DNA of 51,108 nt from Aquipseudomonas alcaligenes MRY13-0052 (GTDB lineage: Bacteria; Pseudomonadota; Gammaproteobacteria; Pseudomonadales; Pseudomonadaceae), in NCBI GenBank assembly GCA_000474255.1, contig BATO01000043.1, positions 1 through 51,108 of the forward strand, read 5' to 3'. Position numbers and translations under genes: made by a program. Below the pieces are notes generated by a model. That model searched no databases. It was given only the letters and a program-made list of their open reading frames with translations, and was not told the DNA's origin. Position 1 is the stretch's first letter, and each line of letters opens with the position of its first letter. This document shows, in pieces, positions 1 through 9,986 of this stretch.

Positions 1-127
1 GCCACTGGGTGAAAGCGCCGCCGATGCCGCCTTCGACCAGGTGATCGAAGGCCTCGGCCGGCACCAGCTGAGCCTGCTGGACGAAGCCGGCGCTACCGCT
101 CGTCTGGAGTTCCGCGTGATCGAATGA
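1..127 (+). CDS. C-terminal fragment of an unidentified protein
   Basis: The frame is open from the window edge (first full codon at 2) to a TGA at 125-127 and encodes 41 residues ending in LEFRVIE. Codon use matches the neighbouring genes, so this looks like a genuine gene tail. The visible part is hydrophilic, with no membrane segment or motif I can place in a family. The next gene starts 135 bp downstream behind its own promoter, so no operon link is implied. The product cannot be named from this fragment. Confidence 0.6.
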   Translation, partial: PLGESAADAAFDQVIEGLGRHQLSLLDEAGATARLEFRVIE

Positions 128-135
128 GTTTGGAC

Positions 136-163
136 TCAAGTAGGGATATCCCTTGGGCGATAA
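136..163 (+). promoter_or_regulatory. Candidate FliA (sigma-28) promoter of the chemoreceptor gene
   Basis: TCAAG at 136-140 resembles the pseudomonad FliA -35 element. GGCGATAA at 156-163 is one base from the flagellar -10 element GCCGATAA. Between TCAA and the -10 there are 16 bp, one more than the usual 15. A perfect 12-bp palindrome, AGGGATATCCCT at 142-153, lies in the spacer. The gene 100 bp downstream encodes a chemoreceptor, a typical FliA target, which supports the call. Confidence 0.5.
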
Positions 164-262
164 CAGCTTGTACATTTCAGCCGGATGAATTGTCCGATTC
201 TCTGTATACAATCTGCCGCCGTCCTCACCGAGCCCCTATAAAAATTCCAAGGAGACACCTCC

Positions 263-2194
263 ATGCGCCTCTGGCAACGCAGTATTCAGTGGCAGCTGAT
301 CCTCAGCATGGGCGCAGCCCTGCTGGCCAGCATCCTCATCGTGGTCGGAATCTATTCCGCCGTGGTCAACCGCCTCACCGACCGCTACCTGGTGGGTGAA
401 GCCTTGCCCAAAAGCACGCTGGCGATCCGCAACGACCTCGAGCGGGTACTGGCCGAGCCGCTCACCGCGGCCCAGGGCATCGCCCAGAACAGCCTGGTGC
501 ATGACTGGCTCAGCGCCGGCGAGGACGCCGCGCGGCAGCCGGACTTCGTCCGCTACCTGTCGGGCGTGCAGGGCCAGCAGAAGGCGCTGACCACCTTCCT
601 GGTGGGGCTGGATTCGGGCAACTACTACACCGACAAGGGCCTGAACCGCACGCTGACCCGCGGCCCCCAGGAGAACAACTGGTTCTACGGCTTCGTCGAT
701 GGCAGCAAGGACCGCTCGCTGGACATCGACGTCGACGCCAGCACCCACCAGCCGACCCTGTTCATCAACCAGCGCGTCTCCGCCGGCGGCAAGACCCTGG
801 GCGTCGCCGGCCTGGGCTACAGCCTCAGCGGCATGAGCGACCTGATCCGTAACTTCCGCTTCGGCCAGAACGGCCGCGTCTACATGGCCAGCGCCGACGG
901 CAAGGTGAAGATCCACCCGCAGTCCGAATTCAACGACACCCGCACCTTGCAGGAGCTGACCGGTGCCGATGCGGCCCGCCACTTGTTGCAAGGCGAGGGC
1001 AAGGCCGTGACCTTCGAGCGTGATGGCGAGGCCTTCCTGGCCCTGGCGCAGCCGCTGCAGTCCATCGACTGGGTGCTGGTGAGCGAGGTGCCCGAGGCGG
1101 AGATCTACGGCGAGGCGCGCCAGGCGCTGGTGATGACCAGCCTGGTGGGCATCGGCGTGGCGCTGCTGTTCCTGGTGCTGGTGGTGTTCCTCGCCCGTGG
1201 GCTGGTGCGGCCGATCCGCCAGGTGACCTCCGCGCTGGTGGAGATCGGCGGTGGCGGCGGCGACCTGACCCGACGCCTGAACGACAACCGCGCCGACGAA
1301 CTGGGCGACCTGGCCCGGGGCTTCAACCGCTTCCTCGAAGGCCAGCGCAGCCTCATCGCCGAAGTCCTGTCCACCAGCCAGAGCCTGCGTACCGCCGTGG
1401 GCCAGGTGGCCACCGTAGTCGACAACACCGCCGGCCGCGCCGTGCAGCAGCAGGAGATGACCGACATGGTCGCCACCGCCGTGCACGAGATGGGCCTGAC
1501 GGTGCAGGAGATCGCCCGCAACGCCGGCAACGCCGCCCTCAGCTCGCAGCAGGCCCGCGACGAGGCGCTGCAGGCGCGCAAGGTGGTGGGCGAATCCATC
1601 GGCCATGTCGAGCGCATGTCCGGCGAGATCAGCGGCGCCGCGGGCGCGGTGACCGAACTGGCCACCCAGGTGGCGTCCATCGACCAGGTGCTGGCGGTGA
1701 TCCGTGGCATCTCCGAGCAGACCAACCTGCTGGCGCTCAACGCCGCCATCGAAGCGGCCCGCGCCGGCGAGATGGGCCGTGGTTTCGCCGTGGTGGCCGA
1801 CGAGGTGCGCACCCTGGCCAGCCGTACGCAGTCGTCCACCGACGAAATCCAGCAGATGATCCAGCGCCTGAAGTCCGGCGCCGAGACGGCCGTGACCTCC
1901 ATGCATGCCGGCCAGTCGGCCACCGGCACCGGTGTCGAGGCCAGCCAGCGCACCGGCAGCTCCCTGTCGGCGATCACCGAGCAGATCGAGAAGATCAGCG
2001 ACATGAACCACCAGGTGGCGGCCGCCACCGAGGAGCAGTCGTCGGTCACCGAGGAGATCAACCGCAACGTCCAGGGCATCGCCGACCTGGCGGGTGCCAC
2101 CGCCGGTGAAGTGCGGGCCTGCCGCGAGGATTGCCAAGTGCTCAGCCGCCTGGCCGATGACCTGGCGCGGCAGATGGGCAGCTTCCGTCTCTGA
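263..2194 (+). CDS. Methyl-accepting chemotaxis protein
   Basis: A 643-residue inner-membrane chemoreceptor. It has a first membrane segment at about 12-33, a periplasmic sensing region at about 35-285 whose size suits a double-Cache domain, and a second membrane segment at about 288-311. A HAMP linker follows at about 312-365, then a long cytoplasmic signalling coiled coil. The conserved hairpin tip [18 protein letters not shown] begins near residue 485 and binds CheW and CheA in this family. The ATG follows an AAGGAG Shine-Dalgarno. The ligand cannot be read from the sequence. The gene converges with the diguanylate cyclase gene, leaving only 21 bp between stops. A FliA-like promoter upstream suggests expression with late flagellar genes. 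No C-terminal CheR-tethering pentapeptide is present; the protein ends in GSFRL. Confidence 0.93.
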   Translation: MRLWQRSIQWQLILSMGAALLASILIVVGIYSAVVNRLTDRYLVGEALPKSTLAIRNDLERVLAEPLTAAQGIAQNSLVHDWLSAGEDAARQPDFVRYLSGVQGQQKALTTFLVGLDSGNYYTDKGLNRTLTRGPQENNWFYGFVDGSKDRSLDIDVDASTHQPTLFINQRVSAGGKTLGVAGLGYSLSGMSDLIRNFRFGQNGRVYMASADGKVKIHPQSEFNDTRTLQELTGADAARHLLQGEGKAVTFERDGEAFLALAQPLQSIDWVLVSEVPEAEIYGEARQALVMTSLVGIGVALLFLVLVVFLARGLVRPIRQVTSALVEIGGGGGDLTRRLNDNRADELGDLARGFNRFLEGQRSLIAEVLSTSQSLRTAVGQVATVVDNTAGRAVQQQEMTDMVATAVHEMGLTVQEIARNAGNAALSSQQARDEALQARKVVGESIGHVERMSGEISGAAGAVTELATQVASIDQVLAVIRGISEQTNLLALNAAIEAARAGEMGRGFAVVADEVRTLASRTQSSTDEIQQMIQRLKSGAETAVTSMHAGQSATGTGVEASQRTGSSLSAITEQIEKISDMNHQVAAATEEQSSVTEEINRNVQGIADLAGATAGEVRACREDCQVLSRLADDLARQMGSFRL

Positions 2195-2215
2195 CGGGCC
2201 GCCCGGAGGAAGGGC

Positions 2216-3337
2216 TCAGGCCGTTTCCAGGCGGTCGCGGCCCTTTTCCTTGGCCTGGTAGAGCGCGTCGTCGACGCGCTTGAAGAAGGCCTCGGCATCA
2301 CCGTCGCGCTGCGGGTCGTAGCAGCCGACGCCGAGGCTGGTGGTCAGCGGCAGGGTTTCGCCCTTCACCACGAAGCCCTTGGCCGCCAGGTCGCGGCGGA
2401 AGTCCTCGGCCAGCTTCGACGCCTGTTTCAGCCCGGTCTCGGGCATCAACACCCCGAACTCCTCGCCCCCCAGGCGCAGCAGCGCATCGCTGTCGCGGCG
2501 GAACACCTCGCGCATGCGTTCGGCGAACTGCTGCAGGCACAGGTCGCCCATGGCGTGGCCGTGCTCGTCGTTGATGCGCTTGAAGAAGTCGATGTCCAGC
2601 AGCACCAGGGACAGCGGCGAACCCTGGCGCGCGGCGCTGGCGACCATGGCGGGGAACAGGTTGTTGAACTGGTAGCGGTTGCCCAGCTGGGTGAGGCCAT
2701 CGGTGCGGCTCAGGGCGTCCAGGCGCTGGCGCTGCTCGAGCAGTTGCAGCTCCAGTTCCAGGGTGCCCTGGTACTCGCGGTGGCTGCGCGACAGGGCTAG
2801 CAGCAGGTAGCTGAGGTAGAAGGCCAGGGTCACCAGCTCCGCGCGCATCGACTCGGGGTGGATGCCCAGGGCCACCAGGCCCGGCAGGTAGAGCAGCAGG
2901 ATGGCGACCACGGCGCGGCCCCGGCGCATGGCGAAGTTGAAGGCCATGGCGGTGCTGAAGGCGATGGTGCTGAGGGTGGCGATGATCCGCGAGTCGCTGA
3001 AGTCCGGGTTCAGCAGCAGCCAGGCGTGGGCCAGGCCCCAGGCCAGGCAGGTGGCCAGGATCAGCGTCCAGTGGCGGTTGAGCCAGCCCAGCAGTTCCAG
3101 CTCCGAGCCGTTCTTCGGCGGTACGTGGGCGATGCGCCCGGCCATCATCAGGGCGAAGAACAGGGTGCCGGCCAGGCCGACTCCGAGGTACTGCAGGGGC
3201 GTTGCGCTGAACAGCCAGGAAAGCAGCCAGGCCAGCAGGTAGTAGAGGCCGCCGAGGCGCGTGCGGATGCGGGTGTCCTGGATCTCGCGCCAGAGGGCGA
3301 AACCCTCCGGTTGTTGCGGCAGCTCTGCGTCAGTCAT
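2216..3337 (-). CDS. Membrane diguanylate cyclase (GGDEF)
   Basis: A 373-residue protein with an N-terminal region of about five or six membrane helices (roughly residues 30-185), a short coiled linker and a C-terminal GGDEF domain. The active-site loop reads GGEEF near residue 290, a catalytically competent form. RDSD lies exactly five residues before it, matching the RxxD inhibitory site, so c-di-GMP product inhibition is likely. The protein should condense two GTP to c-di-GMP at the inner membrane. The membrane part fits no named sensor module I can recognise. No Shine-Dalgarno is visible before the ATG, which abuts the palindrome TGTGATCACA. It converges with the chemoreceptor gene, suggesting but not proving a motility-related role. 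Confidence 0.93.
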   Translation of the reverse strand: MTDAELPQQPEGFALWREIQDTRIRTRLGGLYYLLAWLLSWLFSATPLQYLGVGLAGTLFFALMMAGRIAHVPPKNGSELELLGWLNRHWTLILATCLAWGLAHAWLLLNPDFSDSRIIATLSTIAFSTAMAFNFAMRRGRAVVAILLLYLPGLVALGIHPESMRAELVTLAFYLSYLLLALSRSHREYQGTLELELQLLEQRQRLDALSRTDGLTQLGNRYQFNNLFPAMVASAARQGSPLSLVLLDIDFFKRINDEHGHAMGDLCLQQFAERMREVFRRDSDALLRLGGEEFGVLMPETGLKQASKLAEDFRRDLAAKGFVVKGETLPLTTSLGVGCYDPQRDGDAEAFFKRVDDALYQAKEKGRDRLETA

Positions 3338-3341
3338 GTGC

Positions 3342-3351
3342 TGTGATCACA
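3342..3351. promoter_or_regulatory. Palindrome TGTGATCACA at the cyclase start
   Basis: A perfect 10-bp palindrome ends 4 bp upstream of the diguanylate cyclase ATG, where a Shine-Dalgarno would be expected. It resembles fused CRP/Vfr half-sites but lacks the 6-bp spacer those proteins need, so no regulator is assigned. Binding here could block translation initiation or early transcription. Confidence 0.3.
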
Positions 3352-3389
3352 AATACGGCTGGATGCGCAGAGCTTATCGCGTTCCTCGG

Positions 3390-3413
3390 GCGATAGCAGC
3401 AAATGGCTATCGC
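3390..3413. terminator. Hairpin between transporter and cyclase genes
   Basis: GCGATAGC at 3390-3397 and GCTATCGC at 3406-3413 form a perfect 8-bp stem with an 8-base loop, 7 bp past the stop of the DMT transporter gene on the minus strand. No T-tract follows, so it is either a weak or factor-assisted terminator or an mRNA 3'-end stabiliser. Confidence 0.35.
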
Positions 3414-3419
3414 AGTTCG

Positions 3420-3866
3420 TCAGCCGCGACGGATCATCCACACGCCGCCGATGATCAGGGCCATGCCGGCGATCTTGCCAAGGCTGATGGGCGCTTCGCG
3501 GTAGCCGGCCCAGCCGTAGTGGTCGAGCACCAGGGCCATGCTCAACTGGCCGGCCAGGACCAGGGCCATGAACAGCATGGCACCGATGCGCGGCCCGGCG
3601 AAGGCGGCGGTGGCGATGAACACGGCGCCCAGCAGGCCACCGCTCCAGTGCCACCAGGTGAGCCCCTTCAGCGCCGTGAAGCTGGGCAGCTCGCGCTGCA
3701 CGGCGGCCACCGCGAAGAGCGCCACGGTGCCCACCAGGAAGGAGATCAGCGCGGCGCCCATGACGCTGGACACCTGCTTGGACAGCAGGCCGTTGATGCC
3801 GGCCTGCAAGGGCAGGAAGGCACCGGCGATGAAGGGCAGGGCGAGCAGCCACCAGGCGCTGGGCAT
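3420..3866 (-). CDS. Small DMT-superfamily transporter (DUF606/YdcZ type)
   Basis: A 148-residue, very hydrophobic protein with about five membrane helices. It has the family pattern PLQAGINGLLSK near the N-terminus and GPRIGAMLFMALVLAGQL near the middle. This matches the DUF606 (YdcZ) branch of the drug/metabolite transporters, whose members are about 140-150 residues and are thought to act as dimers equal to one ten-helix DMT protein. Substrate unknown. The gene is on the same strand as the downstream cyclase gene but 82 bp away with a hairpin between, so cotranscription is uncertain. Confidence 0.88.
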   Translation of the reverse strand: MPSAWWLLALPFIAGAFLPLQAGINGLLSKQVSSVMGAALISFLVGTVALFAVAAVQRELPSFTALKGLTWWHWSGGLLGAVFIATAAFAGPRIGAMLFMALVLAGQLSMALVLDHYGWAGYREAPISLGKIAGMALIIGGVWMIRRG

Positions 3867-3933
3867 GTGAGTCTCCGGTTTTCGGCGGGCGCACAGTATG
3901 CCGTCGACGCCGGTGGCTGTCGTCGTCAGTGGA

Positions 3934-4815
3934 TCAGGGCCACTGCATCTCGCCCTTGAGCACCTTGGCGCTCAGTTCGAGGTCGGCTTCGCCGGCCAGG
4001 CCCGGGTAGTGCTTCTTCATCGCGGCGGTGAGCTCGGCGGCGTTCTTCGCCTTGGGCAGTTCCTGCTCCAGGGCCTTGAGGTAGTCACGGGTGAAGTGCA
4101 GGTCGCCGAGGCCGGCGGCGCGCTCGCCCAGGTAGTGGCCGGGAATCACCTGCTCGGGCTTCAGCGCTTCGATGCGGTCCAGCGCGGCGATCCAGTTACG
4201 GCGCGATTCGACGCTCTGCGAGTCGGCGGTCCACACATGCATGTTGCCGCTCACCAGCACGCCGCCCAGCTGGGTGCGCAGGGAGGGAATCCACAGGCCG
4301 GTGTGGGCCGGGTCGGCGCCGTCCAGGCCGATCACTTCGATGCGCTGGCCTTCCAGTTCCAGGCTGTCACCCTTGAGCGGCTGCGGCACTACCAGGGCCT
4401 TGGGCGCGCCGTCCTTGAGGATCGGGCCCCAGTAGGCGAGCTTCAGGTCCTTGGTGGCCTTGATGTGCTCGATGGTCGGCGCGGTGGCCAGCACCTTGGC
4501 CTCGGGGAAGGCGCGCAGCAGGGTGTCCAGGCCGAAGTAGAAGTCCGGGTCGCCGTGGCTGATGAAAATGGTGGTCAGGCGCTTGCCGCTGGCCTGGATG
4601 CGTTTCACCAGTTCGTCGGCCTCGTGGCTGGAGAACTGCGCGTCCACCAGCAGGGCGTCGTGCTCGCCGAGGATCAGCGACGAGGTGACCGGGAACACGG
4701 CCTTGTCGCCGGGGTTGTAGACCTGCAGTTGCAGGGGCTGGGCCAGGGCGCTGCCGGTGGCGGCGATCAGGGTGGCGCCGGCCAGGAGGCGGCGCAGGAA
4801 AGCGATGGGGGCCAT
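3934..4815 (-). CDS. Secreted MBL-fold hydrolase with an atypical metal motif
   Basis: A 293-residue protein with a signal peptide (hydrophobic residues 10-25, likely cleavage after ALA at 23-25) and a metallo-beta-lactamase fold. The Asp before helix 1 (D58) is present. Where typical members have HxHxDH, this one reads HGDPDF at 87-92, keeping the first His and the Asp but lacking the second and third His. Later landmarks GNMH and VIPGHY are present. The protein may therefore bind one metal or use different ligands. The ATG follows GAGGA. It is divergent from the LysR gene, whose product is the natural candidate regulator. Substrate unknown. Confidence 0.8.
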   Translation of the reverse strand: MAPIAFLRRLLAGATLIAATGSALAQPLQLQVYNPGDKAVFPVTSSLILGEHDALLVDAQFSSHEADELVKRIQASGKRLTTIFISHGDPDFYFGLDTLLRAFPEAKVLATAPTIEHIKATKDLKLAYWGPILKDGAPKALVVPQPLKGDSLELEGQRIEVIGLDGADPAHTGLWIPSLRTQLGGVLVSGNMHVWTADSQSVESRRNWIAALDRIEALKPEQVIPGHYLGERAAGLGDLHFTRDYLKALEQELPKAKNAAELTAAMKKHYPGLAGEADLELSAKVLKGEMQWP

Positions 4816-4856
4816 GATGGGGTCCTCGATGGAAAGGCATCAGGATAGTTGCTCGT

Positions 4857-4899
4857 TGTGCAGCTAAAAACGCCATAATCCGCGCATCTTTGTTGCACA
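4857..4899. promoter_or_regulatory. Candidate LysR-type operator in the divergent intergenic region
   Basis: TGTGCA at 4857-4862 and TGCACA at 4894-4899 are perfect inverted half-sites 31 bp apart, in the 97-bp gap between the MBL gene and the LysR gene. The spacing is wide for a single LysR site, so this is only a candidate for a control region serving both genes. Confidence 0.25.
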
Positions 4900-4912
4900 T
4901 TCCGAGCGTGTC

Positions 4913-5812
4913 ATGGACCGGATAACCGCCATGCGGGTCTTCGTCGAGGTGGTGGAGCGGGGCAGCCAGACCGCCGCCGCCGACGCCCTGGAAATGTCCC
5001 GGGCGATGGTTTCGCGCCATCTCGCCGCGCTGGAGGACTGGGCCGGTGCGCGCCTGCTGCACCGCAGCACCCGGCGCCTGAGCCTGACCGGCACCGGCGA
5101 GCGGATGCTGCCGCAATGCCGCGAGGTCTGTGCCCTGGCCGAGGCCATGCAGGGGCTGGGGCGGGACAGCCGCGAGGCCCCGCAGGGGCGCCTGCGCATC
5201 ACCTGCAGCCAGTCCTTCGCCCAGGCCTGGCTGGTGCACGAGATCGGCCGCTTCCAGACGACCTATCCCGGCGTCAGCGTCGACCTGCTGGTGAGCAGCC
5301 AGGCGGTGAACCTGATCGAGGAACGCATCGACCTGGCGCTGCGCATCACCAACCAGCTGGACCCCAACCTGGTGGCACGCAAGCTCGCCACCTGCCGCTC
5401 GGTGGTCTGCGCCACCCCGGCCTACCTGGCCCGCCACGGCATGCCGCGCACCCCCGAGGACCTGGTCCGGCACAACTGCCTGACCTACTCCTTCTTCGGT
5501 CGCAGCCTCTGGGCCTTCTTCCGCGACGGCGAACCTTGCGCGGTGTCGGTGGACGGCAGCCTCAGTGCCAACGAATCCATGGTGCTGCTGGAAGCCACAC
5601 TCGCCGACCAGGGCATCAGCCTGCAGCCGCGCTACTCGGTGGCCGCGCAGCTGCGCTCCGGCGCCCTGGTGCACCTGCTGCCCGGCTACGAGCCCCAGGA
5701 GCTGGGCATCTACGCCCTCTACGGCACCCGCCGGCAGATGCCCACCGCCCTGCGCCTGCTGCTCGACCACCTGGCCGAACGCCTGCAGGACAACCCCGAC
5801 TGGGACCTGTGA
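4913..5812 (+). CDS. LysR-family transcriptional regulator
   Basis: A 299-residue protein with the LysR layout. The N-terminal winged helix-turn-helix (residues 1-60) contains SQTAAADALEMSRAMVSRHL and the wing RLLHRSTRRLSLT. The periplasmic-binding-protein-like effector domain spans about 90-295. It belongs to the CrgA/AaeR-like branch by its DRITAMRVFVEVVERGS start. It is transcribed away from the MBL-fold gene, the usual arrangement for a LysR regulator and its target. Effector unknown. A REP-rich stretch follows the stop. Confidence 0.93.
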   Translation: MDRITAMRVFVEVVERGSQTAAADALEMSRAMVSRHLAALEDWAGARLLHRSTRRLSLTGTGERMLPQCREVCALAEAMQGLGRDSREAPQGRLRITCSQSFAQAWLVHEIGRFQTTYPGVSVDLLVSSQAVNLIEERIDLALRITNQLDPNLVARKLATCRSVVCATPAYLARHGMPRTPEDLVRHNCLTYSFFGRSLWAFFRDGEPCAVSVDGSLSANESMVLLEATLADQGISLQPRYSVAAQLRSGALVHLLPGYEPQELGIYALYGTRRQMPTALRLLLDHLAERLQDNPDWDL

Positions 5813-5822
5813 GCCTGCGCGT

Positions 5823-5995
5823 CCCGGGCTGAAGCCCGGACTACATGGCTGTTGGCAGCGGGCTCTTGTGGGAGCGGATTCATCCGCGAATAAAACCGCC
5901 GGGTTGCACCCGACCTACGGTCCGGGTACGTGCGGTGGCGGCTTTCGTAGGATGGCGTAGAGCGCAGCGAAACCCATCGAGCGGAGTGGCAGGCT
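5823..5995. repeat. REP cluster between the LysR gene and fadH
   Basis: Three repeat types lie side by side. CCCGGGCTGAAGCCCGG is at 5823-5839. A GCGGAT/ATCCGC palindrome around central TC is at 5874-5887. A unit starting GTAGGATGG near 5948 ends in CGAGCGGAGTGGCAGGC. The first recurs at 9961 and 34595, and the last recurs at 21502 and, inverted, inside the 34-kb element. The genes on both sides end here, so the palindromes could protect 3' ends or limit read-through. Confidence 0.75.
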
Positions 5996-5999
5996 GCCC

Positions 6000-8322
<2,323 letters not shown>

Positions 8323-8865
8323 ATGACTCCCTATCTCTATGCCGGCGCCCGGGGCAACCTGATCCGCCAGCAGAAGAACGGCTGGCAGCAGGGCCTGACC
8401 GGCGCCGCCCGCTACTTCGTGCACGGCACCGCGCTGACCCCTTCCGAGGTTCACCGGGGCGGAATCTCCCCGGCTCACTCCACCGAATACCTGGTCGATG
8501 AAAACGACGCGGCCATCGCCGGCGGGCGGATGATCTTCACCTTCCCGGTCTGCGCTGGCGCCGGCCTGCCCGCCAATGCCTCCAAGTCCCCGGCGGTCGG
8601 CCAGCTGTGGGGCTTCAACGGTCATTGCTACGTATTCCTGGTACCGATCGGCACCACCTACTGGAGCCGCGGCGGCACCCTCGGCAACGCCCAGGAAGTG
8701 GCCTTCCCCTATGAATTCGCCAGCGGCGACATCTACCAGTACTGGGCGCCGAGCAACAACTTCGTCAACCATGGCGGAGGTGGCGGGAGCCCCAGGACCA
8801 ACTTCCAGAAGGTGCCCTGGAATGCCTACCTGGCATCGCGGGTCGCGGCACTGGCCGCGATCTAG
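8323..8865 (+). CDS. Unassigned 180-residue protein, possible ADP-ribosyltransferase-like fold
   Basis: A good AAGGAT Shine-Dalgarno precedes the ATG and codon use is normal, so the gene looks real. There is no signal peptide or membrane segment. I do not recognise the family. Three patches recall bacterial ADP-ribosyltransferases: YFVHGT at 31-36 followed by a turn ending GGISP (compare YHGT in diphtheria toxin and exotoxin A), ISPAHST at 48-54, and QEVAFP at 124-129 followed by ASGDIY, like the catalytic-Glu strand of enterotoxin A-type enzymes. A glycine run lies at about 150-155. These likenesses are weak and judged by eye. No toxin delivery domain and no obvious immunity gene adjoin it; the next genes are a ParDE pair on the other strand. 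Function unknown. Confidence 0.7.
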   Translation: MTPYLYAGARGNLIRQQKNGWQQGLTGAARYFVHGTALTPSEVHRGGISPAHSTEYLVDENDAAIAGGRMIFTFPVCAGAGLPANASKSPAVGQLWGFNGHCYVFLVPIGTTYWSRGGTLGNAQEVAFPYEFASGDIYQYWAPSNNFVNHGGGGGSPRTNFQKVPWNAYLASRVAALAAI

Positions 8866-8904
8866 TCGGGTGGCATGGCGCTGTAGCCCGTGCTTCGGCG
8901 CTGG

Positions 8905-9243
8905 TCAGTCGATGTCAGATGGCGTGCTGTCTTGCATCCACTGCGGGATATCCCGCGCTTCATGCAGCACTCGCCACACATCGATGCTGTCTTCGCGCTC
9001 GATGTAGAAGATCAGATAGGGGAAGCGCTTCAGCGCCCAGGTGCGTAGTCTGGGCAGGTCGAGCTCGTGTGCGTGGCGTGACGAGCCGGATTCGGGGTGA
9101 CGAGCGATGTGCCTGTAGGCGCGTTCGAGTGTGTCGATGAAGCCAAGTGCCGCCTGCTCGGCGTCTTCACCCAGGTAGTAGCGAATGATGTCGTCGACGT
9201 CCTGACTGGCTCGCGCCCGTGGAACGACCGTCCTGGCCTTCAT
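8905..9243 (-). CDS. RelE/ParE-family toxin
   Basis: A 112-residue ParE-like protein with the family pattern: an N-terminal strand ARASQDVDDIIRYY, the helical hairpin AALGFIDTLERAYRHIARHPESG, and strands around LRTWALKRFPYLIFYIERED and VWRVLHEARD. ParE toxins poison DNA gyrase, whereas RelE toxins cut ribosome-bound mRNA; the catalytic residues typical of RelE are not evident, so ParE-type is favoured. Its ATG overlaps the antitoxin stop (ATGA at 9240-9243), indicating translational coupling within an antitoxin-first operon. Confidence 0.9.
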   Translation of the reverse strand: MKARTVVPRARASQDVDDIIRYYLGEDAEQAALGFIDTLERAYRHIARHPESGSSRHAHELDLPRLRTWALKRFPYLIFYIEREDSIDVWRVLHEARDIPQWMQDSTPSDID

Positions 9244-9476
9244 GCCTGGCCGTTGCGCACCCGGTTGCGCAGCGCCTCGAAGTAATGCTCGTCAGCCGGG
9301 GCTTCAGGTGCGGAAGTGGCGCCTTCCAGTAGCAGACCACGCAGGCGCTGGCGGTCCTGGTCCTTGCGGATCAGCTCGCGCACATATTCGCTGCTGGTGC
9401 CGTAGCCGCGTTGGCTGACCTGCTCATCGACGAAGTTCTTGAGCGCCTCGGGCAGGGAGATATTCATGGTGCTCAT
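9240..9476 (-). CDS. ParD-family antitoxin
   Basis: A 78-residue protein starting MSTMNISLPEALKNFVDEQV, a ribbon-helix-helix DNA-binding domain. The acidic, flexible C-terminal tail (about 45-78) would wrap around the toxin. I chose the ATG at 9476 because AAGGAG lies 7 bp upstream; a longer frame from 9497 would run through the operator. The TSSEYVRELIRKD motif is typical of ParD. It precedes and overlaps the toxin gene. The palindrome at 9491-9507 is the likely site for autorepression by ParD and ParDE. Confidence 0.9.
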   Translation of the reverse strand: MSTMNISLPEALKNFVDEQVSQRGYGTSSEYVRELIRKDQDRQRLRGLLLEGATSAPEAPADEHYFEALRNRVRNGQA

Positions 9477-9490
9477 TCGAGCGCTCCTTG

Positions 9491-9507
9491 TTGGCAAATT
9501 TTGCCAA
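9491..9507. promoter_or_regulatory. Perfect palindromic operator of the parDE-like operon
   Basis: TTGGCAAATTTTGCCAA is a perfect 17-bp palindrome with a single central base, placed 15 bp upstream of the antitoxin ATG. Ribbon-helix-helix antitoxins bind such sites to repress their own operon, so this is probably the ParD site. It is notably AT-rich for this region. Confidence 0.7.
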
Positions 9508-9552
9508 TGAAGCTTAGCAGCGGGGCTTCCCGATGTATCTGCTAGCCAGGCA

Positions 9553-9867
9553 TCAGTTGCCGATGATCCGGACGAAGTTGCCCAGCCCGAACATTAGGAT
9601 GACGGTTATCCACAGGCCTTTGCAGAAGGGCGGCATGCGGCTGGGGCGCAGTTGCAGCAACTGCCCCCTGGCGATCATCGGGTCGGAGGCGAGGGCGCTG
9701 AACAGGGCGATGCAGCCCAGCAGCTCACAGAGGCTCTGCAGCATCGCCGCTACCTCGGTGAGGGCGAGGATGAAGGGCAGGGTGATTTGCACATAGACCA
9801 GCACGAAACCGAGAAGGCAGATGACCGAGGCCCGCTGCCTGAGGCTGAGGGTGTTCCATTCCAGCAT
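9553..9867 (-). CDS. Small membrane protein of unknown function
   Basis: A protein of about 104 residues with three likely membrane helices: about residues 14-35, 38-60 and 83-102. A basic stretch, LLQLRPSRMPP, separates helices two and three. No family recognised. The start is uncertain: ATG 9867 has AGG about 9 bp upstream, while an in-frame ATG at 9909 adds 14 arginine-rich residues with no better ribosome site. It sits alone between the toxin-antitoxin operon and a REP palindrome. Confidence 0.6.
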   Translation of the reverse strand: MLEWNTLSLRQRASVICLLGFVLVYVQITLPFILALTEVAAMLQSLCELLGCIALFSALASDPMIARGQLLQLRPSRMPPFCKGLWITVILMFGLGNFVRIIGN

Positions 9868-9960
9868 TGCGAAGAGCCTGCATGCGCGGTTTCCGGGGCG
9901 CCGGATCATACGTGAAGCAGGGCGGGGGGTGGCCGGGCGTGGTTCACCTTTGCGGAGCGT

Positions 9961-9978
9961 CCCGGGCTGAAGCCCGGG
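9961..9978. repeat. REP palindrome
   Basis: CCCGGGCTGAAGCCCGGG is an 18-bp palindrome around central GA, identical in core to the copy at 5823 and the reverse of the copy at 34595. It lies 9 bp after the stop of the lipoprotein gene at 9987-10586 on the minus strand, where a 3'-end hairpin would form. Confidence 0.75.
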
Positions 9979-9986
9979 CTACGGTG

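Noticed and set aside
8905-9476. ParDE pair as the immunity partner of the 180-residue protein
   Set aside because: It is on the opposite strand, converges with that gene, and is self-sufficient as a toxin-antitoxin operon.
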